Translations under genes and position numbers: made by a program
Shown: piece after piece, positions 1-11,200 of the stretch
Layout of the letters: each line of letters opens with the position of its first letter
Position numbering within the stretch: the stretch's first letter is position 1
From: Paenibacillus alba
GTDB taxonomy: Bacteria > Bacillota > Bacilli > Paenibacillales > NBRC-103111
Direction of reading: 5' to 3'
Assembly: GCF_013204855.1 (NCBI RefSeq)
Contig: NZ_JABMKZ010000020.1
Location: forward strand, 83,980 to 147,979
Length of the DNA: 64,000 nucleotides
The notes under the pieces: model-generated
The model's database searches: none
Seen by the model: only the letters and a program-made list of their open reading frames with translations
Told to the model about the DNA's origin: nothing

Positions 1-119
1 ACGATGGCGAATAAGGACCCCATCGTCCCCTTTAGCTTATCTCTCGTTCGAAATAAATAGAAAATATTATAACCTGTATACAGCACAATAATCATTAAGC
101 TTCCAACAGTCAGCAGCAT
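1..119 (-). CDS. Partial small membrane protein, runs off the window start
   Basis: The first 39 or so codons of a minus-strand gene are visible. They start MLLTVGSLMIIVLYTGYN and continue as one hydrophobic segment followed by a basic stretch (FRTRDKLKG), typical of an N-terminal membrane helix. The ATG is at 119-117, preceded by a GGAGGGG ribosome binding site at about 126-133. It lies just downstream of the YcgQ-like gene and probably closes the same metal-related operon. The family is not recognisable from this fragment. Confidence 0.6.
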   Translation of the reverse strand, partial: MLLTVGSLMIIVLYTGYNIFYLFRTRDKLKGTMGSLFAI

Positions 120-149
120 CCCATCACCCCTCCAGCCAAAAAATTAAAC

Positions 150-1058
150 TTACAACTTAGCAGCGAAATCCCAATCCGGGTAAACGTAAGGCACACTCGG
201 CGCTGCCGCAAGATCAACTTTATCGATCATAATTTTCATGACTTTTTGCCCGTGATACGTGGTTTGATCGATGGTTCCCGTCACAGTAATCCATGAATCA
301 TTAGGATATTGACCTGCATTAGCCGTTTCCGCGATAATGCCATACGGCGAAATATCTGCAATGCAATGCGTCATGCCTAATCTTCCGATAATGAACTGCG
401 AATCAGGCATGCCCTCTTCACGATAAACAAAACCCGTAATTTTTATTGGCTTGCTTTGAAAATTGTCTACAAACGTATTCAGCGCCTGCAATTTTTCGAT
501 ATACCATTGGTCTTTCATCTCAACCTGATCCTGCTGATAAAGCAGCATACCCAATTTAGCATAGTCGCGATTATATATTGAAGTTTTAAACTTTTCTTTC
601 AAAGCAGGATCTTCATTTCCATCTAGTTCGACCAAATCGGCCGGCGCCGTACTTTGATTAAGTGAAACGCCTCCTAGATTCATCCCTTTCTTTTGAGCCA
701 AGGAACCGGCAAGCGCGGTATTCGGCAGGACTGCCCCAAACACCAGAGGAAGGAGAAATAAACTGTAAACAATGATATTTTTACCTAATGAGCTCGGAAG
801 TTCGTGACTATGTCCGTGATCGTGATTACAATCGCATACGATGACTGGTCTCTTCAGTGAAACGATCGAAATATACAGCTGAAAGCCACCAACAATAAGA
901 AGCCCTCCTGCGGCAATCTCTAGATAGATCGTGAGTTTCGGCGTTACATATAGAAGGATCTCTCCCGATATCTTTAAGTACACAATTAAAGCCGCGAAAC
1001 CTAACAAAATAAACGCTCTTAAAAAGTTGTGTATGACGGCGGCATTTATTTTTATCAT
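150..1058 (-). CDS. YcgQ-like TIGR03943 family membrane protein
   Basis: This 302-aa protein resembles the TIGR03943/YcgQ family, which is usually encoded next to a YcgR-type permease, as here. The N-terminal third holds about three membrane helices. A Cys/His-rich loop (CDCNHDHGHSH) lies between helices and looks like a metal-binding patch. The C-terminal half is a soluble domain, probably extracytoplasmic, ending YPDWDFAAKL. I chose the ATG at 1058 (MIKINAAVIHNF) because the GGAGG at 1071-1075 lies 12 nt upstream. The frame could open eight codons earlier, but then the GGAGG is too close or absent. The gene starts 41 nt after the permease stop. Its exact role is unknown; metal handling is inferred from the His-rich loop and the neighbours. 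Confidence 0.8.
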   Translation of the reverse strand: MIKINAAVIHNFLRAFILLGFAALIVYLKISGEILLYVTPKLTIYLEIAAGGLLIVGGFQLYISIVSLKRPVIVCDCNHDHGHSHELPSSLGKNIIVYSLFLLPLVFGAVLPNTALAGSLAQKKGMNLGGVSLNQSTAPADLVELDGNEDPALKEKFKTSIYNRDYAKLGMLLYQQDQVEMKDQWYIEKLQALNTFVDNFQSKPIKITGFVYREEGMPDSQFIIGRLGMTHCIADISPYGIIAETANAGQYPNDSWITVTGTIDQTTYHGQKVMKIMIDKVDLAAAPSVPYVYPDWDFAAKL

Positions 1059-1099
1059 AAGAAAGCTCATCCTCCAGGCCAAGATCGTGTAGATATGAA

Positions 1100-2173
1100 T
1101 TATTTTAGAATAAATCCTTCCAGGAGCAGTGTGCCCCCATATACAAAAATAATGACAAGAACGCTAAGTAAAACGATAAATCTTTTCTTGAAAACAGCCG
1201 ACATCATCAGAAGCCCTTTTAAATTCAGCATCGGCCCGAAAACCATAAAAGCGACAAGGGAACCCTTCGAAAAGGTAGTCAGAAAAGATTGAGCGACGAA
1301 AGCGTCAGAAGTCGAGCAAAGGGATAAAATAAACCCAAGGCCCATCATTAATAAATTGGCGCTCCCCTGCCCATGTCCGAGCGCAACTAGATTATCTCTG
1401 GATACAAACGTCTGAAGCAGACCCACAAGCAGCGCACCAAACAGCAAAAATTTGCCCATATCGAAAAATTCCATGACTGTGTGGCCCATCATTTCCACCA
1501 TTTTATTCGTTCGCGGTTGATGATGGTCATGGTCATGGCTATGATGGTGATCAGCCGCATGATTGTGTACCGTTTTTAGCGTTTTCTTAACCGGCTTCGG
1601 CTCTGCGGACTCTTTCACTTTTAGCTGATCCGGGTTCACGAATTTATACACGATTAATCCAACGATCAGCGCTACGACAAATGCTAATCCCATACGCGAA
1701 TACGTAATTTCGGGATGGGAGCGGAAGGCAACAAAAGTAGACCAGAACACGATTGGGTTTAAAATCGGTCCAACCAGGATGAACGTTGTTGCTACATACA
1801 ACGGCATGCCTTTTTCAATCAGCTTTCGAATAGCCGGAACCATTCCGCATTCACAAATCGGGAAAATAATCCCTAATATACTGGCGGTAATAATCCCCAA
1901 AAACGGATTTTTGGGAATCATTCTTTGGATCGTTTGATCAGATACAAACACTTGAAGCACAGCTGAAATGATCACGCCAATCAAAATAAACGGCATGGCT
2001 TCCAAAATGATGCTGATAAACATCGTCTTAAATATTTGCAACTTCGGATTGTTTAAGAGAGATCCCGGCGCAGTGGTAGAGAAGAAGTATAATAGCGCAA
2101 TAAAAGCCAGACAAAGGCCAGCGAGCATATTGCTATTCCACATCGTTTTTTTCTGCACGATCGTATTTTGCAA
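1100..2173 (-). CDS. YcgR-like permease (DUF318/ArsP-type)
   Basis: This 357-aa polytopic membrane protein belongs to the DUF318 permease group that includes B. subtilis YcgR. Two homologous halves of about four helices each are visible. The first half has a PICECGMVP motif with paired cysteines, and the second has LCSTSDAFV. The halves are joined by a His-rich cytoplasmic loop around residues 200-220 (HNHAADHHHSHDHDHH), a likely metal-binding stretch. The start is TTG at 2173, seven nt after AGGGGG. It follows the HupE-like gene by 45 nt and precedes the YcgQ-like gene, so all three are probably one transcript. The cargo cannot be read from sequence; a divalent metal or metalloid is the best guess. 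Confidence 0.85.
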   Translation of the reverse strand: MQNTIVQKKTMWNSNMLAGLCLAFIALLYFFSTTAPGSLLNNPKLQIFKTMFISIILEAMPFILIGVIISAVLQVFVSDQTIQRMIPKNPFLGIITASILGIIFPICECGMVPAIRKLIEKGMPLYVATTFILVGPILNPIVFWSTFVAFRSHPEITYSRMGLAFVVALIVGLIVYKFVNPDQLKVKESAEPKPVKKTLKTVHNHAADHHHSHDHDHHQPRTNKMVEMMGHTVMEFFDMGKFLLFGALLVGLLQTFVSRDNLVALGHGQGSANLLMMGLGFILSLCSTSDAFVAQSFLTTFSKGSLVAFMVFGPMLNLKGLLMMSAVFKKRFIVLLSVLVIIFVYGGTLLLEGFILK

Positions 2174-2218
2174 GGAACTTCCCCCTACTCTTATTCTTGG
2201 TATAAATCTTATTTATAA

Positions 2219-3406
2219 TTACGCGACAAGCCTTTCTACCAGCCAAATCCCGCCTAACACAAGCACGACGCCGGACGCCGCAATAACGGCCCGTCTCGAT
2301 AATTTCCAACGATGGAAGAAATAAAGAAGCGGTAATAATATAGCGACAATCGAAATTTGCACAGCTTCGATCCCCAAATTAAAGCTGATTAAATCAACTG
2401 CCAATTCGTTTTTAGGAATGACCATTTCCTTCATAATGTCGGCGAATCCCATTCCGTGAATCAAACCAAATAAGAAAGTCAACACCCAGCGGTGACTGAC
2501 ATTTTTGCGAATCATGTTATCCAGGGCAACATAGCAAATACTAAGCGCAATGGCAGGCTCTACAATGTAAGCAGGTACATTAATAATTCCCAATACGGTT
2601 AAAGTTAACGTTAAGCTGTGAGCAACCGTAAAAGCCGTAATCATCGTTGCATATTGTTTGAACGTCTGTCTTGCAATCAGCAGCGAAAACAAGAAAAGCA
2701 AATGATCGTATCCAGATAAAATATGGTGCATCCCCAACTTGAAAAACGAAAACCATCCTGAGTTCACTTGCGAATTCGCAGTTGCATTGTCTTGCGATTG
2801 CGTATGATTCTCTACGGAACTATCTGCGTGCCCAATATCCTGATACAAGGTTGCGTATTCGTCAGCTGTCATCAGCATAAGCCAACTGCGGTCTTTACCG
2901 GATAATGCAGCAGTACTCTTTTGAGGTCCGTATACGATGGCCAACAAGTTCACATAATTAGTTTTGATGTCATTCACATACTGCACGTCCGTCAATGAAA
3001 TGGAATCCGTTTCAGACACGGGCGGATACAGCACCTTGAGTATCACTTTTGTTGCGTCACCTTTGCGATCAAGAACAAAGCTCTCCACTTTCGTCCAAGC
3101 TTTCGGTTGATCGTTAATTTTCAAGGTAACACTTTCCTTGACCATCGCTTCAATCTTGTCTTTCATCGCATCGAATTCTTCCTGCTCAATCATATGGTTA
3201 TTGTTGAGATCGCCTCCGACCAACTCGATAACGGATAACTCATCTAGCGCATAAGTCATCTCTGTTTGCGTTTTCGTCAGCGTAAGTGTCGTATAAGCAG
3301 CGCTATACGCATGGGCTTCAACCATCTGCTTGAAGGGTAAAGTGAACAGAAATAATGCAAGCAGCAGCGACAAGGTTAGACGAAGTGAAGGTTTAAACCG
3401 GAACAT
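2219..3406 (-). CDS. HupE/UreJ-type membrane protein with extracellular EF-hand-like segment
   Basis: This is a 395-aa protein. It has an N-terminal signal or membrane segment (LRLTLSLLLALFLFTLPF), a soluble domain of about 190 residues, and a C-terminal HupE/UreJ-like block of about six helices with the usual HHILSGYDHLLFL and GLIHGMGFA motifs. The soluble part includes DLNNNHMIEQEEFD, which fits an EF-hand calcium loop. HupE/UreJ proteins are linked to nickel or cobalt entry in some bacteria, but many members are uncharacterised. The ATG at 3406 follows GGAGG with good spacing. It is the first gene of the metal-type operon that continues with the permease and YcgQ-like genes. Confidence 0.8.
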   Translation of the reverse strand: MFRFKPSLRLTLSLLLALFLFTLPFKQMVEAHAYSAAYTTLTLTKTQTEMTYALDELSVIELVGGDLNNNHMIEQEEFDAMKDKIEAMVKESVTLKINDQPKAWTKVESFVLDRKGDATKVILKVLYPPVSETDSISLTDVQYVNDIKTNYVNLLAIVYGPQKSTAALSGKDRSWLMLMTADEYATLYQDIGHADSSVENHTQSQDNATANSQVNSGWFSFFKLGMHHILSGYDHLLFLFSLLIARQTFKQYATMITAFTVAHSLTLTLTVLGIINVPAYIVEPAIALSICYVALDNMIRKNVSHRWVLTFLFGLIHGMGFADIMKEMVIPKNELAVDLISFNLGIEAVQISIVAILLPLLYFFHRWKLSRRAVIAASGVVLVLGGIWLVERLVA

Positions 3407-3442
3407 GATATTCCTCCAGTAAATGATTGATTTGTAAGAATG

Positions 3443-3470
3443 AGAATGCCACTCTTGCGAATGGCATTCT
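3443..3470. promoter_or_regulatory. 9-bp inverted repeat between the SLH gene and the HupE operon
   Basis: AGAATGCCA and TGGCATTCT form a perfect 9-bp inverted repeat with a 10-nt spacer. It lies 27 nt downstream of the first cohesin-SLH gene and 37 nt upstream of the HupE-like start, both on the minus strand. It may be the 3'-end hairpin of the SLH gene, although the following T-run is weak, or an operator for the metal operon. Confidence 0.5.
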
Positions 3471-3496
3471 GTCAGTTTTATTCTTGAAATAAACTA

Positions 3497-5176
3497 TTAT
3501 TTCATTAATACGTTGTAAATAACTTGTGCTGCTTCGGCACGTGTTGTAATGCCTTTCGGATCGAATACACCCGCGGAACGCCCTTGAACCAAATGAAGCT
3601 CAGCCGCTTGATTCACAAACTGTACTGCCCAAGTCGAAACTTCAGCTTCATCTGTAAATGATGTACCCACATTACCCGTTGATTGGCTGCCATGGACGAT
3701 CGCATATGCGCGCATCATCATCGTAACCATTTCCTCACGCGTAATTTGTGCGTTTGGATCAAAGATAGTTTCGCTCTTGCCATTCACTACACCTGCCTTT
3801 ACCGCGATAGCAATTGTTTCCTCATACCAATCAGTTGCGTGCACATCCGTAAATGAAAGCTGCCCAGTTCCGGTAAGCTTTAATGCTCTGACTAGCAGCG
3901 AAGTAAACTCTGCACGCGTTACGCTGCGTCCAGGTTCAAACGTCGTCGCGCTTGTTCCGTTCACAATTTGTTTAGCCACGAGTTCCTTGATGACGTCAGC
4001 AGCCCAATGTCCGTTCGGAACATCCGCGAATGCTTTCGTCACTTCCAGTACGGCGTACTTACTGAAGTGACTGATCTGCGCCGTCATTTCTCCGTTGCTG
4101 TATTGTCCGCCAATGAATTCAAGCTTGCCATCATCAGCAATATAGTAAATTCCTGCTAATTTGGGATTAATTGAAGCGTCCACTTTCAAACGGATAGTAA
4201 TGGGTTGGTCGAATTTCGACAAAACCGCGATTGTTGATCCATCTGACTTAATGAGAGATAGCTCGAATTCGTAAACATCACTGCCAAGCTTAATAGCTGC
4301 TTGGGATTCCGCTTGTCCTTTGGCGAGAGCATCCGTTGCAGCAGAAGCTGAAAGCGGCTCGAATTTCAAGGAAATCATGCTGTCTTTTAAGGTATCCGCG
4401 GATACTCCACTCGTTAACTGCTTGATTAAAGCAACAGGTACATCTAAAGTTAATTGATCCATTTTAATCTCAAGCTGATTTAGACCAAGCAATTCGGCCG
4501 TATTGGAAGGCAGCGCAACTTGCTTCATGTCTGCCGATACGGGAACGATCACTTTGCCGTTCTCTGCTGGTTTGCTCAATTCCTCAAGCGTTACGACATG
4601 TTTGCCTTCTTTATCCGTGTTTGGATTTGAGGGGCTTATGATACCGCCACCGCCACCTCCTCCGCCACTACCAGTACCAGGATTTGATTTATCCGCGATC
4701 TCAATAGATTTATTAACATTTACCGTTTGTAAAGTCGCCTCATCTTGACTATTTGTCGGCTCTACACTTATAAGTTGAATCGATGCCGAACCTTTTTTGA
4801 TAACATCAAAGGTTAAAGTAGCCAAAGAAACAGTTCCATCTTCGATGTTAGTGTCCCCTAATTCGGTATGCAAAAATTTAATATGACCATTTGCTTTAGC
4901 TTCAGAATTCGTGAAACCTGAATCATTCACTTTCGAGCCACTAACATATTGCAAAAGGCTGGGATCATAAGCAAGGTCCAATTCATAAGCATGCACATCA
5001 GTAAGGTTATTTCCATTAACGACAACAGTTATTTGATCCCCTACAGTAGGGTTGACTTTTGAGACTTCAAGGTTATACGAGAAATTATTTGTTGCGAAAG
5101 TGAATTGCGGAAGCAGTAAAAATACTAGAAGCGATAGTACTGTACTGCATGAAAGCAGTTTACGTATATACATCAT
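3497..5176 (-). CDS. Cell-surface anchoring protein: cohesin plus three SLH domains (copy 1)
   Basis: This 559-aa secreted protein is read in four blocks. There is a signal peptide (residues 1-29, ending FTFA), a cohesin module (about 31-155, start FSYNLEVSKVNPTVGDQITV), and a glycine linker (about 166-178). A conserved beta-rich domain follows (about 190-380), then three SLH repeats (about 382-557) that bind secondary cell-wall polymers. Cohesins bind dockerins, so this protein can act as a wall-bound receptor. The dockerin-bearing 2505-aa protein is encoded directly upstream on the same strand, separated by 81 nt, making it the obvious partner. It is a paralogue of the cohesin-SLH protein at 13256-15208, nearly identical in its C-terminal half. 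The start is either of two adjacent ATGs, preceded by AAAGGA. Confidence 0.9.
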   Translation of the reverse strand: MMYIRKLLSCSTVLSLLVFLLLPQFTFATNNFSYNLEVSKVNPTVGDQITVVVNGNNLTDVHAYELDLAYDPSLLQYVSGSKVNDSGFTNSEAKANGHIKFLHTELGDTNIEDGTVSLATLTFDVIKKGSASIQLISVEPTNSQDEATLQTVNVNKSIEIADKSNPGTGSGGGGGGGGIISPSNPNTDKEGKHVVTLEELSKPAENGKVIVPVSADMKQVALPSNTAELLGLNQLEIKMDQLTLDVPVALIKQLTSGVSADTLKDSMISLKFEPLSASAATDALAKGQAESQAAIKLGSDVYEFELSLIKSDGSTIAVLSKFDQPITIRLKVDASINPKLAGIYYIADDGKLEFIGGQYSNGEMTAQISHFSKYAVLEVTKAFADVPNGHWAADVIKELVAKQIVNGTSATTFEPGRSVTRAEFTSLLVRALKLTGTGQLSFTDVHATDWYEETIAIAVKAGVVNGKSETIFDPNAQITREEMVTMMMRAYAIVHGSQSTGNVGTSFTDEAEVSTWAVQFVNQAAELHLVQGRSAGVFDPKGITTRAEAAQVIYNVLMK

Positions 5177-5204
5177 AGAAGGCCGGTCCTTTCTTTTGAG
5201 GCTC

Positions 5205-5232
5205 TGGGGGAAGGCCTATCCGCCATCCCCCA
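5205..5232 (-). promoter_or_regulatory. G/C-rich hairpin between giant gene and cohesin-SLH gene (copy 1)
   Basis: The 81-nt gap holds a strong stem: GGGGGATGGC pairs with GCCTTCCCCC with one mismatch and a 6-nt loop. No T-run follows on the minus strand, so it is not a standard terminator. A GC-rich hairpin also sits in the matching gap of the second cassette (15242-15266). It may stabilise, process or attenuate the bicistronic message. Confidence 0.55.
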
Positions 5233-5257
5233 AAGTCTAGAATTAAACTTAGAATGA

Positions 5258-8200
5258 TTAGTTAGAAGAAATGATTTTCCTGGAAATTATCGCGAGATCC
5301 TGAATATCTACTTTTCCGTCATTGTTAATATCTGCTTTTTTGTAAGTATTCCAGTTTGGATCGGCAGAAGTTTTACCATAGTACCTCGACGCGATCGACA
5401 AGTCTCCTATGCTAATTTTACCGTCTCCGTTCAAATCTCCTGGTAGAACGATAATAACAGAAGCCGTAAATGTGAGCAGCGCCGTATTCAGTGCAGTAAC
5501 AGCCTGATCTACCTCTGATTGCACAGAGGATTGATTGCCCGAAACGTCTTGAGCGCTGTTAATAGCTGCCAGCAGGATTGCCTTCGTACCTACCGGGTAT
5601 TGACCGGCCCTGGTTCCTTCCTCTGCAGCAGCAAGCTTTGCCTGAGCATCTGCGATTAATGCATTTAATGCAGCCTTATCAACAAGGGCAGTTATTTGTA
5701 CGCTGTGGGAAGTTCCCGCTACCTTTGTTTCTCCGCCATCCCCTTCAGTAAGCAGCAAATTAGAGAGGGTTATGATTGCCGTCGTCTCTTGCGTGATTGA
5801 CGAATTCACTTTCCAGTGCAGCATCATCAAATCACCACTTCTTACATTGGCCGCTCCTTGTATGGCAGCAATGAAACGAATTTGCCCCGGCTTCTCTTGT
5901 TGATCTACAATCTGGAATTCACTGTTTATGGCCTCGGCAGATACAAATTCAACTTGGTTCGGATCAAAAGTGAATGTTATATCCTGGGCATAAACATTGC
6001 TTGTTACATTCGATAAGCCATAAGCGAGATCGAATGTACCGCCAACTAGAACATGGTTAGATCCGGTTAATGTCGGATTGATGGCATCCAAAGCACCGGA
6101 CACCGTTACATCACATGTTGCTGTTTTGCCGCCGTCTACTGTCGTCACCGTAATGGTTGCTGTTCCAGCGCCGACTGCTGTTACTTTACCATTGCCATCT
6201 ACTTGTACTACGTTCGTGTTATTTGACTTCCATGTTACGGCTTGATTCGTTGCATTCCCTGGAGCAACTGTTGCAGTTATTGTTTGAGTACCTCCAACAA
6301 TAAGAGCAATTGCACTTGGTGTGAGGGTTACTCCTGTTACAGCAATCGTATTCTCCGTAAACGTAAGAATTGTAGATTGACCCGCAGGTACTGCTCCGTT
6401 GGCTTTCACACGTACTTGCACGCTGTGATTGCCGCTTAAGTTTGGAGCCGCTGCTGGGTTATACGTTGTCCACGCTCCACCATCAATGCTGTACTCCATT
6501 GTCGTATCAATGCCTAAGATAATATTGTTTACATCGTCAGCCGTTACGTTTGGAGCTCCTGGTGATTGCGCATTCCCTGTAAAGGTCAACGTTTTGCTAA
6601 GACCTGGCATGACATCTCCGACTGCACTCACACGAACCTGAACAGTGAAATTACCATCTAGCACCGGTGGTGTTGCCGAGTTATAAACAACCCAGCCTGC
6701 GTTGTTGATATTGTACTCCATGGTTGAATCAATACCAGTTATGGCCTTATTCGTATCATCTGCGTTCACATTAGGCGCTGGCCGCAGCAGAATACCAGTA
6801 ACGACAACGTCATCTAGTCTGCTTGTTCCGCCAGTTGCAATAGTCGCACCGGCGTTAATCGCATTACTCGAAGCTAGAAGCCACCTTATATACACAGTAG
6901 ATTGGTTATTAGCTGCGGCTGGTAGCGTCGCGTTATCCAAGCTGACAAAAGTGCTCGCTGTTGTTATTGTAATCGCAGCATTGGGAACATTGGACCATGT
7001 CGTACCATCCAAACTATATTGTAGCTTAAATTCTTTAGGTCCTGTTCCTGAACTGGTTTGCTTCGAAGTCACTTGGAGATAGGAATATCCCGAAGCGTCG
7101 AATGATGCCAACCAGTACTTATCTCCAGAAGCATCCCATCCAGAAGTACTTACTGCTTTACTTCCACTAGTAGTCGGATAACTAAACGCTCCTGTTGGCC
7201 CTACAACAGATATAGGCTTAGCCGTAGCTTTTTTCAGACCACTTGATGCATTAGTGGTACTGTCCTCAAAATCCCATTTCACCAAGGTCGGTGGAGTTAT
7301 TAGGCTACTATTCGCTACTGTAATATCGGCCCATCCAGTAATTTTATTTGTTCCGTCGACAGATACAATGTAGATATGTTGATTCGGACTAGCGAAAATA
7401 TCCACATTAGCGACTAACAGTTTCGTATAGTCAGAAGCCAGTTCCCCTAATGCAGGTTGGTACAATGTACTAGCTGCACCCACCGCATATTTCAACGTAC
7501 CCGCTGGAATTGTTGTAGCCTTAGTTCCCAGTACACTTCCTACTGCCCAAGTGAAGCCAGTTAATGCAGGCGCAGCTGTACTGAAATACAAGTCCTTGAT
7601 TTGACCTGCAAGCACACTTCCAGTCGCCTTAACACGAACTTGAACATTATGCTCACCGCTCAGATTAGGAGGTGTGGCTGCAACATAAGGATTCCATCCT
7701 GCTCCATCTATGTTGTATTCCATAGTCGAATCGATACCAACAATAACTTTAGCGCCAATATCGGCTCTTACGTTCGGTTTCAATGGTATAACATTGATAA
7801 AAGCAGATGCCTTGAAGCCTCCATCAAGCGACTCCGCATTAATCATTGCAGTTCCGAGACCCACAATAGATACGACGCCGTTATTTACCTTTGCAACGGC
7901 CTCATTGCTCGAACTCCAAATAACCGCTGTAATTGTAGCATTTGCCGGCAATACACTAGCTGTAAGAGTAATATCCGGATCACCTGGCGATACTATAACT
8001 GAATTTTTATCCAGCTGTACGCCGGTTACAGGCACTAAAGCATCCGTTTTTATTAATTCTCTGGTATCGCGAACCCGAATCCGACTGCCTTCGGAAAATG
8101 CTCCGGATAGACCAATTGCTGAAAGCTTGTCACCAATCTTAAGTTTCGGTATTGGAACCCCGCTTTGACTTGAAATATAACCGTCAACGAAAACGAGTAC

Positions 8201-11200
8201 ATCGCCTGAACCATCATTTAAGACGTAGGAGCTATCATCTGGGATCGCTGTAACTTCCCCAAATACTTTGACCAATTGTCCCATATTTTCATCTAAAGTC
8301 GCATTTTTCGTAGATAAAGATTTGGGTTGAATCGGCGAGCCCGAGCTCACTTTGACGATACTGTTAGCAAATTTGTCAAACTCAAGCTCAAAATTGTTCT
8401 CAAAAATTTTGATATGACCATAAGCCCTTATCGTATCCCCAACTTTCAGAGATCCTTCCGGAATTTCACTGAAAGCCATGATTCCACCAGTATCATCCTG
8501 TACATAAACGGCATCGTAGAATACCCCAGCCCCAGAAGTTACTTTACCTTGAACAACGACTTCTGTGTCGGGAGCAAGTTTGCGCGCTTCGCCGATCGCA
8601 GTGACTTTAGTATCAAAATGACCCAGCCATTTCATCGCGTTAAGGGCAAAATCTCCGTTATCATTAGGGTCCGTACTTACCTTCAACTGATTATCATTAA
8701 AGATATTCATCCCCGCAATGAAAAGTCTGCCGCTGCCGATCTGTTCAGTCGCAACTAGAGGAATTTGCGAGCCTCCAGCGCTTCCTGACCCCACCTTATA
8801 GGAAAAGCCTCCAGATGGCGCACTCTGCTGGAACGTAGTTTCATTCCCACGAACCAGGATGGAAACATTGCTGTTATCCACAAGTGCAGCTTTTGCTCCA
8901 GCGTTATTACGAGCAAGACTCGTACCGCTGTAAAAGTCCATGATAGAAACAAAGTCAGTTAAGTAATTGGTTAACGGAACCGGATGTGTTCTTACGGCAA
9001 ACTCATTTCCGGTAATTGTACTCCAGAAGTTCCCTGCTTTGGAGTCATCATAAATCGTATCCCCATTGAATAATACGGTAGATCCTACACCTGACAATAA
9101 ATTATTGAGTGCCGTACCATTGCTTCTTTCTGCTACAAAAACCGATCCGCCGCCAGTTATAAAGTCTTTGACAGCGTTAATCTCCGCAGTTGAATAGGTA
9201 GTAGCTGGATGGGTTAGCATAAGAATCTTAGTACCTGCTAATGCTGCCGGAGTAATGGCTGCTCCCGTATTTTCAGCTATTGTATAACCTTCTTTGCGCA
9301 TCATCGAGGTAAATGTCGTCAAATTATTCGCATATTTCCCCGTATCCGTCGTTGTATTTTCGTTTTGATGCGTGGAATCAATCAATACCTTGATTCCCAG
9401 AGAAGGCTTGATCGTAAAGGCTTGTTCAAATTTATTTTCTCCAATATTATTTCCGTCCCCTGCTGTAAGCACCACAATGATCTTGTGATTCCCTGCAATC
9501 GGGTTGTCCCAAGTCACTCGTGCCGTAGCGGACTTATTCGTCTGAAGTTCACTAATAACGGCTTCACCGATTTTATTTCCCATATCTACAGCATCATAGT
9601 AAAAACTTGCGTTTAGATTGCTGACATTGATAACACCAAGATTGCTGATGCTGGCCGTTAAAGTAGTCGGAACCGCTCCGGTAATCGATCCTTCGGACGC
9701 AGTCACGCTGCTAACCTTAACGTACAAATCATCCGTTGGAGACCAAATTGGAGCAGAATAAATGCGATCTCCGTCTTTTTGCGTAATACGCACAACAAAC
9801 CATTGTTGGCCGCCAACGACGTTAACCGTTGGTTTCCAATTATAAGCCGTTTTAGAACCAGAAGGTGTAATAGTATCGATCACTCTTCCGCCATTACTAA
9901 CAATTTCAATTTTGTCAATGTTATCGTTAGATGGTGTCTTCAAGTAACTATACTTAGGATCACTGCTGTTTTCCAAGACAGAATCACTAACATTGATATC
10001 AAATTGAAGTGTCTTCGTGTCGGTTGTCGAACCCATATACCAACCGCTTGCCGAAACATCCAATTGAGCATTTGGGTCTTCACTGAAATAAACACGCATT
10101 TTACGCATAGAGTCAAGTAGAGACTCTTGTGTTAGATCTTTGGACACGATCACTGTACGTTTTTTCGTCTGTCCCCAAGTGGCGTCATGATTGTCTTCGC
10201 CATAAGTCGGCGCCACATGCCATCCCAAGTCAAGCGCGTTGAAAAGCTTATCTTCCGCGTTGGCATATCCGTAGTGACCCGAGCCATTTCCTACTTCAAG
10301 CATGGTAAAGAGTTTATCGACTTTTTTATCGTAAGGAATAAAATTATCGAAAGCATTGGCTGACATCGCCGGATGGTTAAACTGGGCAACGATATTATCG
10401 TAAGTCAGAACCCATGCATAGTAATTTTGCAGATTCTGATACTTGCCCCCGTCTTGCATCCGATCGATAAAGTCAGTTGTACCGAAAACGTTGGAATGTC
10501 CCCAAGTTGTTGAAGTCATTTCAAAAGCAGGAAACACGACAAAACTTCCGTCTTTCGTATATTGCTTCGCCAAATCTTTGGTTAATTGCCAATCCGATCC
10601 ACCTGAACGTTCTGGCATACCTTTGTGATCAACAGTATCTTTATTGACTAAAGAAGAATCGATATCATGAGAATGGTCAGAGAAAGCAAAAAAGTCATAG
10701 TTATAATTTTGCGAAGCTTTCAACGCATCTTCCGGACTACCGGAAGCATCATGTGAAATATTAGTATGATTGTGAGTTGTCCCGCGATAATGATTCCCGC
10801 CTGTAAATCTTTGGGCAATCGAGAATGTCCAAGAATAGGTTGATCTATTGCCAACCTTATCTTTAGCTTCAACTGTAATTGTATTCGGACCTTCAGGCAA
10901 ATCATCCGCTGTCGTCAAATTAAGCCTGATTTGATCTTCTTTGATAATAGCTTGGTTTGTGAAATCTTTATTGCCAATTGTAATTTTGGCCGTTGCTGCA
11001 TTTACACCGCTCAAATCAAACATAGAAACAGAGATTTCAGGATGTTTGGTTTCTATTGTATCTCCCATAGCTGGAAGTGCATTGGAGAATGTCGGTCCTT
11101 CCGTATCTGCGCCTACATCGACTGTGTAGGGACCGACAGATACGGTTTTGTCCCCTTTTGCCTCAATATAATAAACGAATGTTGGCATAGGAACATTGGC

